From contig CM061918.1 in assembly GCA_031002005.1 (NCBI GenBank), positions 42,164,947 to 42,228,946 on the forward strand: a stretch of 64,000 nt of DNA. Reading direction: 5' to 3'. The notes beneath the pieces are model-generated. The model had not been told where the DNA came from, did no database searches, and saw only the letters and a list, made by a program, of their open reading frames with translations. The translations under genes and the position numbers were made by a program. The stretch comes from Vandiemenella viatica (taxonomy: Eukaryota > Arthropoda > Insecta > Orthoptera > Morabidae). Shown one piece after another: positions 48,000 to 59,533 of the stretch (within the stretch, counting starts at the first letter, position 1; every line of letters begins with the position of its first letter).

Positions 48000-49010
48000 C
48001 ACTGAAGAGCCAAAGAATCTGGTACACCCGTGAGCATGCAGAAGTGCCACAACACAACGTAGTAATGTCTGAATTAGAGCTGGAGGAAATTGACAGCTTG
48101 CATCCTGCAGAGCTGTCCATAAATCCGTAAGAGTACGAGGGGATGGAGATCTCTTCTAACGGCACGCTGCAAGGCATCCTAGATCTACTCAATAATATTC
48201 ATGTCTGGGGAGTTTGGTGGCCAGCGGAACTGTTTAAACTCAGAATAGTGTTCCTGGAACCACTCTGTAGCAATTCTGGACTTGTGTGGTGTTGTCCAAG
48301 TCCGTCAGAATGCACGATGGAAATGAATGGATGCAGGTGATCAGTCGGGGTGTGTACGTACGTGTCACCTGTCAGAGTCATCTAGACGTATCAGGGGTGC
48401 CATGTCACACCAATTGCACACGCCCCACACCATTACAGAGCCTCCACCAACTTGAACAGTCCCTTGCTTACATGCAGGGTCCATAAATTCATGTGGTTGT
48501 CTCCATACCCATACACGTCCATCCACTCGATACAAAAGGAAACGAAACTCGTCAGACAAGGCAACATGTTTCCAATCATTAACAGTCCAATGTCGCTGTT
48601 GACGGGCCCAGGCGAGGCGTAAAGCTTTGTATCGTGCATTTAGCAAGGGTACACAAGTGGGCCTTCGGCTCCGAAAGCCCATATCGATGATGTTTCGTTG
48701 AATGGTTCGCCCGCTAATCTTTTTTGATGGCCCAGCACTGAAATCCGCAGCATTTGAGGAATCGTTGGTCCCGTTTTTGCAGGATCTTTTTCCGGCCGCA
48801 GCGATGTCGGAGATTTGATGTTTTACCGGATTCCCGATATTCACGGTGCGCTAGTGTGATACCCTGCCATTGTAGCCGCAGTAACCGATCTAACGCCTGC
48901 GCCAGACACCTGTTTTCTTATATAGATGTTGCCGACCGCAGCGCCCTGAGTGTTTCATATCTCTATGTTTACATACGCATGCCTATACCAGTTTCTTTGG
49001 CTCTTCAGTG
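48000..49010 (-). mobile_element. Tc1-family element, copy A (internally deleted)
   Basis: Ends CACTGAAGAGCCAAAGAA and its inverse TTTGGCTCTTCAGTG, with TA at 47998-47999 and 49011-49012. Minus-strand transposase pieces include PSKKISGRTIQRNIIDMGFR, WARQQRHWTVNDWKHVALSD and DGRVWVWRQPHEFMDPACKQ (48844-48365). The N-terminal region and part of the interior are shortened or shifted. Same family as 59534-60610. Confidence 0.9.
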
Positions 49011-49293
49011 TATATGGTCAAACGAAAGGGTACAATCTGTTCTGGACGAGCGGGGACTTACTGAGTGACCTACGTTATTACGTAAACAAAAGGGAAGTAG
49101 AGTGGAAACAGCGAGATTTTCGTGCAGTTACTGGTGAGGATATTGCATTGTTTATGGAACAGCAGCACCCTAGGGACTCACCGATAAACAATCCAGTGAC
49201 AATATGAATCGGAGTATTTCCAAGGACAAAAGAGGACATACAGAATACCCACCAAGATTAAAAAAATTGAATCCCAGCCAGTAGCAGGTAAAT

Positions 49294-50171
49294 GCGAGGT
49301 TTAACCAGAAAGTAACTTACGTTTTGAAGTAAAAAACCAACCAAATAAGAAAAAGATATTTTATTATGTTTGTAGCGCCACGTTCAAGGAATTCAACCAG
49401 AAGCACTCTCTCAGCGTCCTAAAACAAACTTGCCACAATCTTTTTGGCTGACGATTGCAAACATTTTATTGGTTTTCTGAAAGAACTCGTGTGCTCCCAT
49501 TAAATGGACTGTCTTTTTATTTCACAACTGACATGCTTTACCCATGTCTCACCTCCCGTTACGAAACTATTGAGAAGTGTGTTACCATCTTTGTCGCAGG
49601 CTTCGAGGAAATTCAACGATGGGGCAAGACGCTGTTTTTTCCGTCAAGATTGTTGGCACCCATCTTGCATAAAGCTTGTGACACCCAAGCTTCTCCGATA
49701 CAATTTCTTGAAATTTGGTGGAAATTAAGTGAAAGTTCCGTAATCGTAAAGTGCCGATTTTCACGAATTTTCTGATTTTCACCGTCAGTTCACCAGTAGG
49801 CCGACCACTACGATTTTCATCATGAACATTAGTGCGGCCATTTTTAAACTAAATGCACCACTGCCTCACTCCTTCTTCACTCATTATTCCATCTTCGTAC
49901 ACCTCATAAAGTTTGCGATGAATTTCAATTGGTTTGATGTTTTTTCCAAGTAAAAGTCTAATCACTGTACGCACCTCACAATTCGTGGGATTTTCCATTC
50001 CAGTGCACATTTTAAAAATTCACAGCGAACAAAGTAGAAAATTCACAGTCCACACGCTACGAAAACTTGATGCGTATTGAGTGTAAAACATTTTGACGCC
50101 AAGATGGCGGCTCTATTCCCACCCATCTCCACGCTAGGCACAAACGCAAGTTACTTTCTGGATAGCTCTCG
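49294..50171 (-). mobile_element. Third mariner family relic
   Basis: The inverted ends share CCAGAAAGTAACTT(A/G)CGTTT (left near 49305, right near 50145), with CGAG at the outer edge. Minus-strand fragments read KIGTLRLRNFHLISTKFQEI and EKLGCHKLYARWVP (49782-49582), the mariner N-terminal linker. The left flank has TG instead of TA. Catalytic blocks are missing. Confidence 0.7.
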
Positions 50172-51370
50172 TAAATAATGTATAAGATGTAACGCTGGCC
50201 ATTGGCCCACCAAAAAGCCATGACAAATTGGAAGGTGGAAATTCTGATTTCGTGGACGCTATTCTGGGAAATGCAGAAGTGACGCATGCTGGCCATCCAA
50301 TGGATCGGGGTTTTCTCAAGTGAGAGACATCTAGTGACTGTAATAGCCAATAACAAACCAAAATGTCGTGTTCCCGCCATTTACATGGCCAATGGCGTGT
50401 GGAAAGCTGTTTCCAAGATGAGAGGGTAGGATAACGCCATCTACCGATTTGGACATGTCGGCAACCTGGAGTTAACTTGAGAAGCGAGGGAAGGAAGATA
50501 ATTCTATTCGAGTGTGAGGTTCGACTTTGACCTGTAGAGCTTGATAGATGTTCTGACTCCAAATTGTTGACAGTACTTATCAGCGTGTTAATGCTTTGGC
50601 TGGCCTGTTGGAGTCTCTTGGTACAAGTGGTACCATTCGACGCCGTTATCTGCTGCCAAGATGCGCCCGATGGGTTTACGCCAGCACATTTGCAGATGTG
50701 GTCCATCATGACTGGTAAATCTATCGATACAAAAATTGTCCACTTCAAAGGTAATTTCCCCACCTACAATGCGAATGTTCAGAGGCAATTCAAATTAGAT
50801 TATCTCATTCTCTAATTTGTGTAATGTTTGGTTCAATTTGTATTTTGCCAAGATTTGATTTTGGTTTTAACAAACGAGTAAGCTTAAGCTTTTATAACAT
50901 TACTAGTAAATACCTAACCTAACCCCGAGACAACTTACTTATTTTAAGAGACTTGATTTATAGTAATAACATTCCATAAAACATCCTGGATTGTTATAAA
51001 ATAATGTTTCAAAATAATTAGTATTGTAAATATGAACGGTATTGTGCATAAACAAACCACGGGAGCTGAAGCCGTCACAGTATGATCTATTACAGCTTAT
51101 ACAGGAGACTGGAATCCGCTCCTGATCGGAACATGATACCTACCTCTTATTCCTCTTATTTTACAGTAAAACTGCAGTAAATTTATATTTAAAAAAGAAA
51201 AACACGCAGTAGATCTTTTCAAGATGTATACAATACGTGAAGTGATTCGTATTATCAAATAACACTATTCTTTTCTTGGTACAATAACGCCAGCTTCTCT
51301 CCCCTACCTATAAGATACTGACAGCGTATTCAGTTGCAGATTCTAGAAAGTCTTTAAGCTCCAGTACGAT

Positions 51371-52207
51371 CTATTTCATCCATCGCTTCACTTTGCGCTT
51401 TGTCTCTCTCTTCCACAGGTGGTAGGGCGTGACTCCGTCGCGGTTCTTTGCTGTTCTGTCTGCTCCTGCCTCCACTAGCACCCTGCCGACTTCAAAGTGA
51501 CTATGGAGTGCCGCGTGGTGCAGTGGCGTGCAACCGGCGTTGTCTGCCACGTTGACGGTCGATCTGTCAGCCAGCAGCCGTGTCATATCCACCCTGCCAC
51601 CGCTGGCCGCCAGGTGAAGCACCGTTCCTCCGTCTTCAGTTACGGCGGTAACATCAGCTCCCGCCGCCAGCAGTTCCGTCGCCACGTTCACTTTGTCGGT
51701 GAAGCAGGCGGCCCAGTGGAGAGCCGTCCACCAGTTTGAGTCCCTCGCGTTGACTGTGGATCTGTCGACGACGAGTCGCACTACACTGGTGCTGCCGCTC
51801 CATGCTGCCCAGTGCAGGGAAGTGGTCCCCAGGACGGAGGCGGCGTTACGATCGGCCCCTGCCTCCAGGAGACACTTCACTGTGGCGACACTGCCGTGCC
51901 TCGCTGCCCAGTGCAGGGCTGTCCAGCCCAGCTTGTTGGTTTCATCGACGTCCACGCCAGCGGCTGCCAGCGTGATCACGGCTCTTTCTTTGCCTCTGAT
52001 CGCCGCCCATAAGAGAGCACTCCAGCCCAGCTCGTCTCTACTGTTCGCGGCGTACGCCTCTAGCAGGACCTTGGCGGTGTCAACGCTGCCTCGACTGGCA
52101 GCCAGGATCAGCGGCCTGTTGGACCAGGTGCTCTTCCCGGCGTCGACGTCCGCACCTGCGGCGCACAGTTCTTTCACGATGGTCGGCTGGTTCGCTCTCG
52201 CCGCAAC
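51371..52207 (-). CDS. Ankyrin-repeat protein, second coding exon
   Basis: Open from the acceptor gtgcgcgcag (AG at 52208-52209) to TAG at 51371. It enters in phase 0 as VAARANQPTIVKELCAAGAD. About eight ankyrin repeats follow, seen in units such as LGWTALHWAARHGSVATVKC and GGTVLHLAASGGRVDMTRLL, each with the G-x-T-x-LH-x-AA helix pair. It ends YHLWKRETKRKVKRWMK with a basic tail. GTG at 52177 is not a start, because the frame continues from the exon at 56794. Ankyrin stacks bind other proteins; the partner is unknown. There is no signal peptide, membrane segment or second domain. GC content is high against the AT-rich flanks. Confidence 0.92.
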   Translation of the reverse strand, partial: VAARANQPTIVKELCAAGADVDAGKSTWSNRPLILAASRGSVDTAKVLLEAYAANSRDELGWSALLWAAIRGKERAVITLAAAGVDVDETNKLGWTALHWAARHGSVATVKCLLEAGADRNAASVLGTTSLHWAAWSGSTSVVRLVVDRSTVNARDSNWWTALHWAACFTDKVNVATELLAAGADVTAVTEDGGTVLHLAASGGRVDMTRLLADRSTVNVADNAGCTPLHHAALHSHFEVGRVLVEAGADRTAKNRDGVTPYHLWKRETKRKVKRWMK

Positions 52208-52263
52208 CTGCGCGCACCTTCAATTAAAATACGATGAATAAACATTATCATTGGATTAGATAC

Positions 52264-52887
52264 TGTAACGAGACAGGGAAAACAATATCGCTGAATATCG
52301 ATACTGGAGACCGGGTAGTTTTAGGGTCGCGGAATTAAAGATGGAGGAGAGTTTGAGTAGTGTGGACGAGTTAAGTGAGGGGTAGATGGTAGTCCGCAAA
52401 GTAATTGAACAGATTAATGATAGGCTATAGTGTAATAACGTGAGGTATATTAGTGAGAAGACTCTAAAACTGTGAATTACATGTTAGTAAACTGTGATTA
52501 AGTGCCTAGAAATACGGGACAAAATAAACGCGCGTGTGAGTGAGGAACAGTGGGTGATGGTATTGTCGAGCAAGTTATAGTGTAAAGAAGCTTCCTATTT
52601 ACGAACTTGTATCTTTTGTGACGAAATCCGATATCAGTTGTATTAAGTGCTATTCCTTGGCAACTGTATCTGTGATTTATTGGGTCAAATAAAATGTAAC
52701 TTTGTGAACAACTTCGTCGTCGTCAATGGCAGCGTGTAGTTATCGCATGTGTTTCAGCAAGTAGTGGAAGTATCATCAAGATACCAGTGAGTGACCTGAT
52801 CAGGTTAAGGGAATTATACGAAGGCGACCGGACAGTGATCGAACCAGACTGAGATTTGAAATGAGTGGTTACGGCAAGGATGTTACA
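52264..52887 (+). mobile_element. Probable solo LTR
   Basis: A 624-bp segment starts TGTAACGAGACAGGG and ends GGATGTTACA, matching the TG...CA rule with a short inverted terminus (TGTAAC/GTTACA). It contains AATAAAATGTAACTTTGTGA as a possible poly(A) region. The flanks ATAC and ATAT differ at one base of a possible 4-bp duplication. No internal retrotransposon genes adjoin it. Confidence 0.4.
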
Positions 52888-55483
52888 ATATGCTCACTTC
52901 GCTCTCGAATGACAACAGTGCCGGAAACGTGTAGCATTAATTCTGTAATTATAAAAATATATTATATTAACAAGAATCTAAACTAATGAAAAGGACCAGC
53001 AGCGTCAAAATGTTATGAATTGGGATGTTTCTGGGACCCAATTCTCTTCCCTCATTTTCAACCAACTTTAATGCAACACCAAGTTGGTGCCTTGACTTTT
53101 ATCCCATGCAGATGATGATTGGTTGTTGTTTTCATCTTCCTCACCACATTCTCCCAACATTAGTGGTTGACTGCCATTGATGAGTTTTTATTAACCATTG
53201 GCCCGGTTAAATTTGGAGCTTTGGTTTTATGGTCAAGCATTTTTTACCTACTGTGAGGCCATGTCCCGCTAGGAACTAATGAGGAAAATGAACTGTTGCC
53301 ATCTGTCTGCGAAATGTGTAACTATGTTCTATGTGTGATAAGTATATTTCTGTTTGTGGAATGTGTCGTTGATGAGGCGGAGATTGGGGACCATTTCGGA
53401 ATTTGCTTTGATGGCTGTGGATAATCGGCTTGAAACCTGTTAGGACGGCCGGTATGTAGAGTCCTAGGCTCGTGGCTGGCTCCATTGTACCTTCCCGATC
53501 CACTCTTCGGCACCTCATCGCACAGAGTCACAATGGCAGGTTTGAGGAATAGTAGTTGTGTTGTGTGTAATGTTTCAATATTGGGGGCAGTTCCCCAATA
53601 GGTAACCCAATGACGTCTTTCCCATTTCGAACAATCAACAGTGCTGAGTGAAACGTATTTTAAGGAATCCAACTGTTGAATTTGGTCAGCGATGTCATCC
53701 TCCTTCTTGAAATGTTCCGCGGTGCTATTTCAAAGCATGCTCTGGTGATCCCTCTTCAGCAGGTGATAACTTCGTTATACACAAGATATTATAAAAATCC
53801 ACTGGATTTCATACACGACGAGAACAGTTCTGTTCTAATGGGTCAGAATGGTCTTGAGATAATTGGTCGAATGGTTGCTTGAGCTCTTATAATTGGTCCC
53901 AATAGAAATTCTTCTATTTGAAACTTTAAGTCCGTACAGACACGGGGCTATTGTAGTATGGGTTTGAGGCATCTGGCCACGTACTAAGGTATGAGTATAT
54001 GGTCAAGAAATGCACCATTTTTCAATCTCGCAGGATAACGGTAGTAATGAGGGCTTGGTGTTTTATTTCAGTCGGCTGAGAATGAGAACCCTTCAATACA
54101 TCAAATAATTGTGACATGTTAACGCAGTTGGATGTTAGAGAAAATTTTGTATCAATATACTTCTGCTTTATACAAGTAGCTAAACGTTAATTACTAGGCA
54201 AACTTAAGACACTCAATCATTCCAGTGATGTAACTACTAATAACGGAAAAGTGTCCCTTAGCCTATCTGAAATTGGATTTTAGAACATTGCCAATGGGAG
54301 AAGGGGGAAGCAAAATTTTACTTTAATGTATTTTCTGCCTGTAACATCACAAAAGTCTTTAAATGATTAATTTTGATATTACGAATTAGTTAGGTTCAGT
54401 TTTCATTCATATTTGTAACTTCTTGTATTTATACACATTAACAACGTGAATTTGTTCAGTTGAACCTTCGGTTACTGTTAAGTTTCTCGAGGTTTCAGTG
54501 CAAAGCATCATTTTGATTGGCTGGCGGTAAGCTTAACGACCTTTCATGCGAATGGACAAGAGAACGCAAGAGTCCCGTAGTTATAATGTGATACGGTAAG
54601 AATCATACTTTGTGATCGTTGAATGTATCTTGGAATGTATCTACTTCACACGCCGCGTTTGGTAACAGGGAGAAATTGATTTTAATCTGTAATTAATCAT
54701 TTAAGTGAAAGGAACATGTCATTGACTATAATTGCGGTGTGCTTTGGTGAGAAGATAATCAACTGGCGACAGAATATCTATCAATGAATCAATTGAATAA
54801 TTAACAACTGTGGTACTTTTGCATTGAGTATGTTGGATGTAGTTTATAAAGAAAGGTATTTAATAAATACGTAAAAGCTGGTTTGTCGAGCTTATCAAGC
54901 GGCTGAGAACTCAGATCTGCTTAGCCGATGAACTGCAGAGGTTGATGAGAAGATGTACCAGGGAAGTAATTAAAATTCCTATTGAAACATAATGGGGGGT
55001 TGGATGGCAACCACATCAAGCGTAACAAACAGAGCAATTGGAAAGAATGCGAAGGATAACAGTACTCTGTGGAAAGTACCATGGAACACTATCAGTAACA
55101 TCAATAGGAGGTTTAAGAGAGTGGTGGGTGTATAAGGCATTCGTTTTCAACGAGACGTGAATGGATATTAGGCGAACAGTTAGTATATCGAAGGGAAAAG
55201 ACGATGATTACCATAAATTGGTATAAGGGATATTAAAAGCTTTCATTTGAACGTAGCTAGACACTGAAATCAGTTACTGAGGGAGGTTTTGGGCAATACA
55301 TGTCAAATGACGAAGGAGCGTGTAGGAAAATTTCCAGTAGCACATAAGCACCATCAGGTTTAATTATAATATAAAAGAGCATTTTTATGTTATGGAATAT
55401 TCCTTATAAGTTTTATATAAGTAATCGTGAATGAATAATATCAGCGTGATTTTCTACCACTCACTGGTTTCCACGCTTCTCAA

Positions 55484-56262
55484 GAGGCGCCGCGTTTCGG
55501 CCGATCTGCTTCGGTCTTCTTCTAAGTCGTAACTTACAGTGTGATGAATTTCTCTACTAAATACACCTAACTCCCCATCTGTGACGTTCGATGTTATAGA
55601 AGATTTGAACGGTCACGCCAATCAATAAAGTGCAGCTTAAGCGGCTCGGTTGGGAATGCGGAGTGATTTCTCCTCTTTGCAGCAAGGCTTAATCATGAAT
55701 TTCTAGGTAGCTGTTGTCATTGATGTTTTTTTTTTTTTTTGCTTGGGCTTTACGCCTCGTCGACAGCGAGGTCATTAGAGGCGAGATGGGATTGGGGCAA
55801 GGAACGGGAAGAATTGGCCATGGCCTTTATGAAGGAAGCATCCGGCAGTCGCCTGGAGTGATTTGGGGAAACCATGGAAAACCCAAATCTGGATGCCCGG
55901 AAGGGGATTCGAACCCGCGTCCTTCCGAATGCGAGGCCTGAACGTTAACCGTTAACCCACCACACTCGGTCAGTCGTTGATGTTATTAAAGCATTTAATA
56001 TGGAGGCGCTAGAGATTGCTAAACATCCTAATAAGGTCAACGAGGATAGCGACCTAAAACTATGATCCATAGCATGCCTTGCTGTGAAGAGAACAAATCA
56101 CTCCAAGACCCCTACAAAGGCACCGAACCACGTGACACCTGTACTCTCCTGATTGGTTGGACTGTTCAGACCTTCCAGAACACCAAGCGTCCCAGACGGA
56201 GAGTTAGTTTTAGTGCAGTCTAGAAGAAGGTCGCTGGTGACCATCCGAAACGTCGTCATTTA
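55484..56262. mobile_element. Long-inverted-repeat element carrying a SINE
   Basis: The left part (55484-55690) and the inverse of the right part (56040-56262) share, in order: GTTTCGG, CTTCTTCTA, a CTCCCCATCTGTGACG-like block, AACGGTC...CAATCA, GGAGTGATTT and CAGCAAGGC. Divergence is considerable. The interior holds the SINE at 55728-55972, which landed later. Confidence 0.65.
55728..55972 (-). mobile_element. tRNA-derived SINE, full length
   Basis: Minus orientation: a tRNA-like head with B box GGTTCGAATCCCC, a body with GATTTGGGTTTTCCATGGTT and GCTTCCTTCATAAAGGCCAT, and an A-tail (plus-strand T run at 55728-55740). The flanks GTCATTGATGTT (55716-55727) and GTCGTTGATGTT (55973-55984) form a 12-bp target duplication with one mismatch. 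Confidence 0.9.
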
Positions 56263-56793
56263 ATAATCGGACGCGGAAGCATACGGAAAGAACGGAAAAC
56301 TATTTATTCCGCATGCGGAAGCCTTCGGTTGCATGTCTTCAACTATTTTGGAATGCATGACAACCACTAAATTCATAATACAGGACAGAAATAGCTGGTT
56401 TTTATGGTTAAAATGAAGGAAGTAGATGCTGCTGATAACAGTGAGCATAGCATCCGTTGAATAGTATGATCTTCTATTTCTTTAAAACCTGCACTCAAAC
56501 ATTGCCCTAATAGTATCGAAAAATTAAACCTGGCACTGGGCTAATTTGATTTACTATTCCAAGAATTCTTATCCGATTGATAAGTTATTACCAGTCACTG
56601 CAATTATTCAATATGGACTTTGTCATTGGTAGCTCATAACCGTATGCCTCCAGACTTGGGCCTTAAAGAGAAAAATTCAATGGCAATATCTATAAATGTT
56701 TCTTCCCAGACGCAATTATTCCTTGATATGGACAGAAATAAATTAATCCTCTGTATTTTACTGAGCTGCAGAGTGCTTATGCAGATGAAGAAC

Positions 56794-57087
56794 CTGCAAT
56801 GGCAAACTCCCCGCCTCGTCGACCGGCGTAGAAAGTAGGTCCGGACGCCGCCTTAGCGCAACCCGCAGGAGGAAGATGTAACCTTGCTCACAAATTGGGC
56901 GGATGACGGAGGAGGCGGCATCCTGGGAGTCCAGGCGAAGTTTCAGCTGTCGAAGGTGCCTGCCCGAGGACGCCGTGGAATTCAGGAGACGTTCCAGGGC
57001 AGGGAAGTCGATCGCTTCCTCTGCATGTTTCCACTGCTCTTCGTCGTCCAGCAAACTCCCAAAGAACATCTGAACCACGTCGTCCAT
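56794..57087 (-). CDS. Ankyrin-repeat protein, first coding exon
   Basis: It starts at ATG 57087 in a good context (cagaaATGG) as MDDVVQMFFGSLLDDEEQWK and encodes 98 residues, mostly helical and charged (ALERLLNSTASSGRHLRQLK). It ends EAGSLPLQ at CAG|GTTCTT, 294 bases, phase 0. Joining to the exon at 52207 makes SLPLQVAARANQPTIVKEL, a complete ankyrin repeat across the junction, which is the main evidence for this splice. The donor is GT but otherwise weak. The N-terminal 80 residues match no family I know. An acceptor-like TTTGCAG just upstream (AG at 57095-57096) implies a 5' UTR exon farther right. Full protein: 376 aa. Confidence 0.87.
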
Positions 57088-57096
57088 TTCTGACCT

Positions 57097-57935
57097 GCAA
57101 ACGGAGAGCCATCATTGTACATTCGCGGAATTTTACATCTTATATTTGAAGACGACATCAGACCTGTTACAAAAGTGAAAATTTGGAGGAAACAACAACC
57201 TTGAGGGGACTGAGCATTTTTGTAGGAGAATAGATGAGAGAGATAAAAATGATATTGGGGTGGAGTCGAAAGAATCATCAGACACTAAGAGAAAGACTAC
57301 CAGACCGATAAATAAATACATTGGAATATAGCTGACTTAACTGCCAGAGAATCTTCCAAGTCCGTATTACATGGAGAAGACTGTTAAAGTTACATTGGCT
57401 GGTGATGATGATATCTGAAGACAAAGTCATAAATTGGTAGATATTCGGGCCTAAGTAAATGCCTTGGTCGCGGACAGGGAAGAAAACAAAAATTTAGGGT
57501 TTCTGACCAGACTAATTGCTTACAATTATCATTAGCTGCGAACAGATAGCAGGAACATAGCATGTCAGTTATAGTTCTGGTCCAGGGTGCCTCACAACCT
57601 CAGCTACTGCTGCTGCTTGAAAAACAAACCTGCGCACATGTAACAATTCAATCAATGCAATGATAAAGCACCCATAAACGGTTGATCGAATTGCTTAAAG
57701 TCTGAAAAATATTTCTGGAGCACTTCAAGAAAATGAAATCGCTTAATAATCAACAAAACTTTTACGGGTTACTGTGCAAAGTACGGCCAGTAGAAAAAAC
57801 TGTTAATTCGGGTTGAAAATACGACTAGCTGCTTCCTTGGCGCTAACTCTTTAAGGAAAAGTGTACCCGAAAGCCGTAAAATATGTAACAAAGGTGTAAT
57901 CCGCGCTGAAACATACGTTTACACACGTTACAGAC
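57097..57935. other. Upstream region of the ankyrin gene
   Basis: AT-rich sequence without a recognisable gene. A 5' UTR exon or promoter of the ankyrin gene should lie here or beyond, but no TATA box or initiator can be assigned with confidence. Confidence 0.4.
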
Positions 57936-57939
57936 TTTG

Positions 57940-58250
57940 CGTTAATAGTGGTCTTGAGTCGCCTATGACGTAATTATAGTCAGAATTTGGCGTAGCCGTT
58001 GTTTTATTCACTCAAAATCCACTAAGCACCACTAAATATTAGTAGTCAGTCTGGTCCTGGCCTAAACACAACACGGTGGCGCATATTACCGAATTGTCGG
58101 CAATAGACGTCTCGTTCCGCCTGTGATGTCATTATAGTCAGAATTCGGCATGGCGGCCACCTTATTCGTTCGAAATCCACTATAGACCACGGAATATTAG
58201 TCGTAATTCTGGTCCAGGCTGCATTACAACCTAACCACACAATCCACTAA
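57940..58250 (+). repeat. Tandem repeat with 157-bp period next to the gap
   Basis: Two units share TATAGTCAGAATT (57976 and 58133), TTATTC...AAATCCACTA, AATATTAGT and TCTGGTCC. A third partial echo (GTTCTGGTCCAGGGTGCCTC) lies near 57570. Sequence after 58290 (AAATCGGCAATACCGCACGT) also resembles part of the unit and runs into the N block. Confidence 0.75.
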
Positions 58251-58355
58251 TACAGCTCATTAAAAATCAACATGTGTACAGCTTGAGGAAGAGCACATTC
58301 CCGCCAAAGATGGCTGCTGCAAATCGGCAATACCGCACGTAACCGGACGATTTCA

Positions 58356-59355
58356 NNNNNNNNNNNNNNNNNNNNNNNNNNNNNNNNNNNNNNNNNNNNN
58401 NNNNNNNNNNNNNNNNNNNNNNNNNNNNNNNNNNNNNNNNNNNNNNNNNNNNNNNNNNNNNNNNNNNNNNNNNNNNNNNNNNNNNNNNNNNNNNNNNNNN
58501 NNNNNNNNNNNNNNNNNNNNNNNNNNNNNNNNNNNNNNNNNNNNNNNNNNNNNNNNNNNNNNNNNNNNNNNNNNNNNNNNNNNNNNNNNNNNNNNNNNNN
58601 NNNNNNNNNNNNNNNNNNNNNNNNNNNNNNNNNNNNNNNNNNNNNNNNNNNNNNNNNNNNNNNNNNNNNNNNNNNNNNNNNNNNNNNNNNNNNNNNNNNN
58701 NNNNNNNNNNNNNNNNNNNNNNNNNNNNNNNNNNNNNNNNNNNNNNNNNNNNNNNNNNNNNNNNNNNNNNNNNNNNNNNNNNNNNNNNNNNNNNNNNNNN
58801 NNNNNNNNNNNNNNNNNNNNNNNNNNNNNNNNNNNNNNNNNNNNNNNNNNNNNNNNNNNNNNNNNNNNNNNNNNNNNNNNNNNNNNNNNNNNNNNNNNNN
58901 NNNNNNNNNNNNNNNNNNNNNNNNNNNNNNNNNNNNNNNNNNNNNNNNNNNNNNNNNNNNNNNNNNNNNNNNNNNNNNNNNNNNNNNNNNNNNNNNNNNN
59001 NNNNNNNNNNNNNNNNNNNNNNNNNNNNNNNNNNNNNNNNNNNNNNNNNNNNNNNNNNNNNNNNNNNNNNNNNNNNNNNNNNNNNNNNNNNNNNNNNNNN
59101 NNNNNNNNNNNNNNNNNNNNNNNNNNNNNNNNNNNNNNNNNNNNNNNNNNNNNNNNNNNNNNNNNNNNNNNNNNNNNNNNNNNNNNNNNNNNNNNNNNNN
59201 NNNNNNNNNNNNNNNNNNNNNNNNNNNNNNNNNNNNNNNNNNNNNNNNNNNNNNNNNNNNNNNNNNNNNNNNNNNNNNNNNNNNNNNNNNNNNNNNNNNN
59301 NNNNNNNNNNNNNNNNNNNNNNNNNNNNNNNNNNNNNNNNNNNNNNNNNNNNNNN
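58356..59355. other. Assembly gap (1000 N)
   Basis: Exactly 1000 N, a placeholder length. Open frames running through it are artefacts. Confidence 1.
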
Positions 59356-59533
59356 TACATAAATATTCCCCAAATGTTGCGTCTCATAAAATATCTGCAT
59401 CATATCAACGCAACATTGATTCTAGCGTCGATGAACCTTGGTTCGAAGCATTACAAAAGAACATTTTAATGTTATTAAAATGGAAAAAGAAAATATTACC
59501 AGGTTAATGGTATTGAAAGTACATAAGTATATA

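Larger units (their letters stand above)
32791..51370. other. Intergenic repeat-rich region
   Basis: Between the two host genes I see only mobile-element remains and tandem repeats, listed separately. Stretches where nothing is recognisable are 32800-33770, 40100-40700, 41400-42990 and 50172-51370. Confidence 0.6.
52208..56793 (-). other. Intron of the ankyrin gene (4.6 kb)
   Basis: It contains a probable solo LTR (52264-52887), unassigned sequence (52890-55480) with only broken frames, and the long-inverted-repeat element (55484-56262) carrying a SINE. The remainder shows nothing recognisable. Confidence 0.6.

Noticed and set aside
50134..50763. A 209-aa minus-strand frame
   Set aside because: It has low-complexity, non-protein-like composition and overlaps the mariner relic end. 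There are no splice or family signals.
58267..59403. Long minus-strand open frames of 344-378 codons
   Set aside because: They run through the 1000-N gap; the openness is an artefact.
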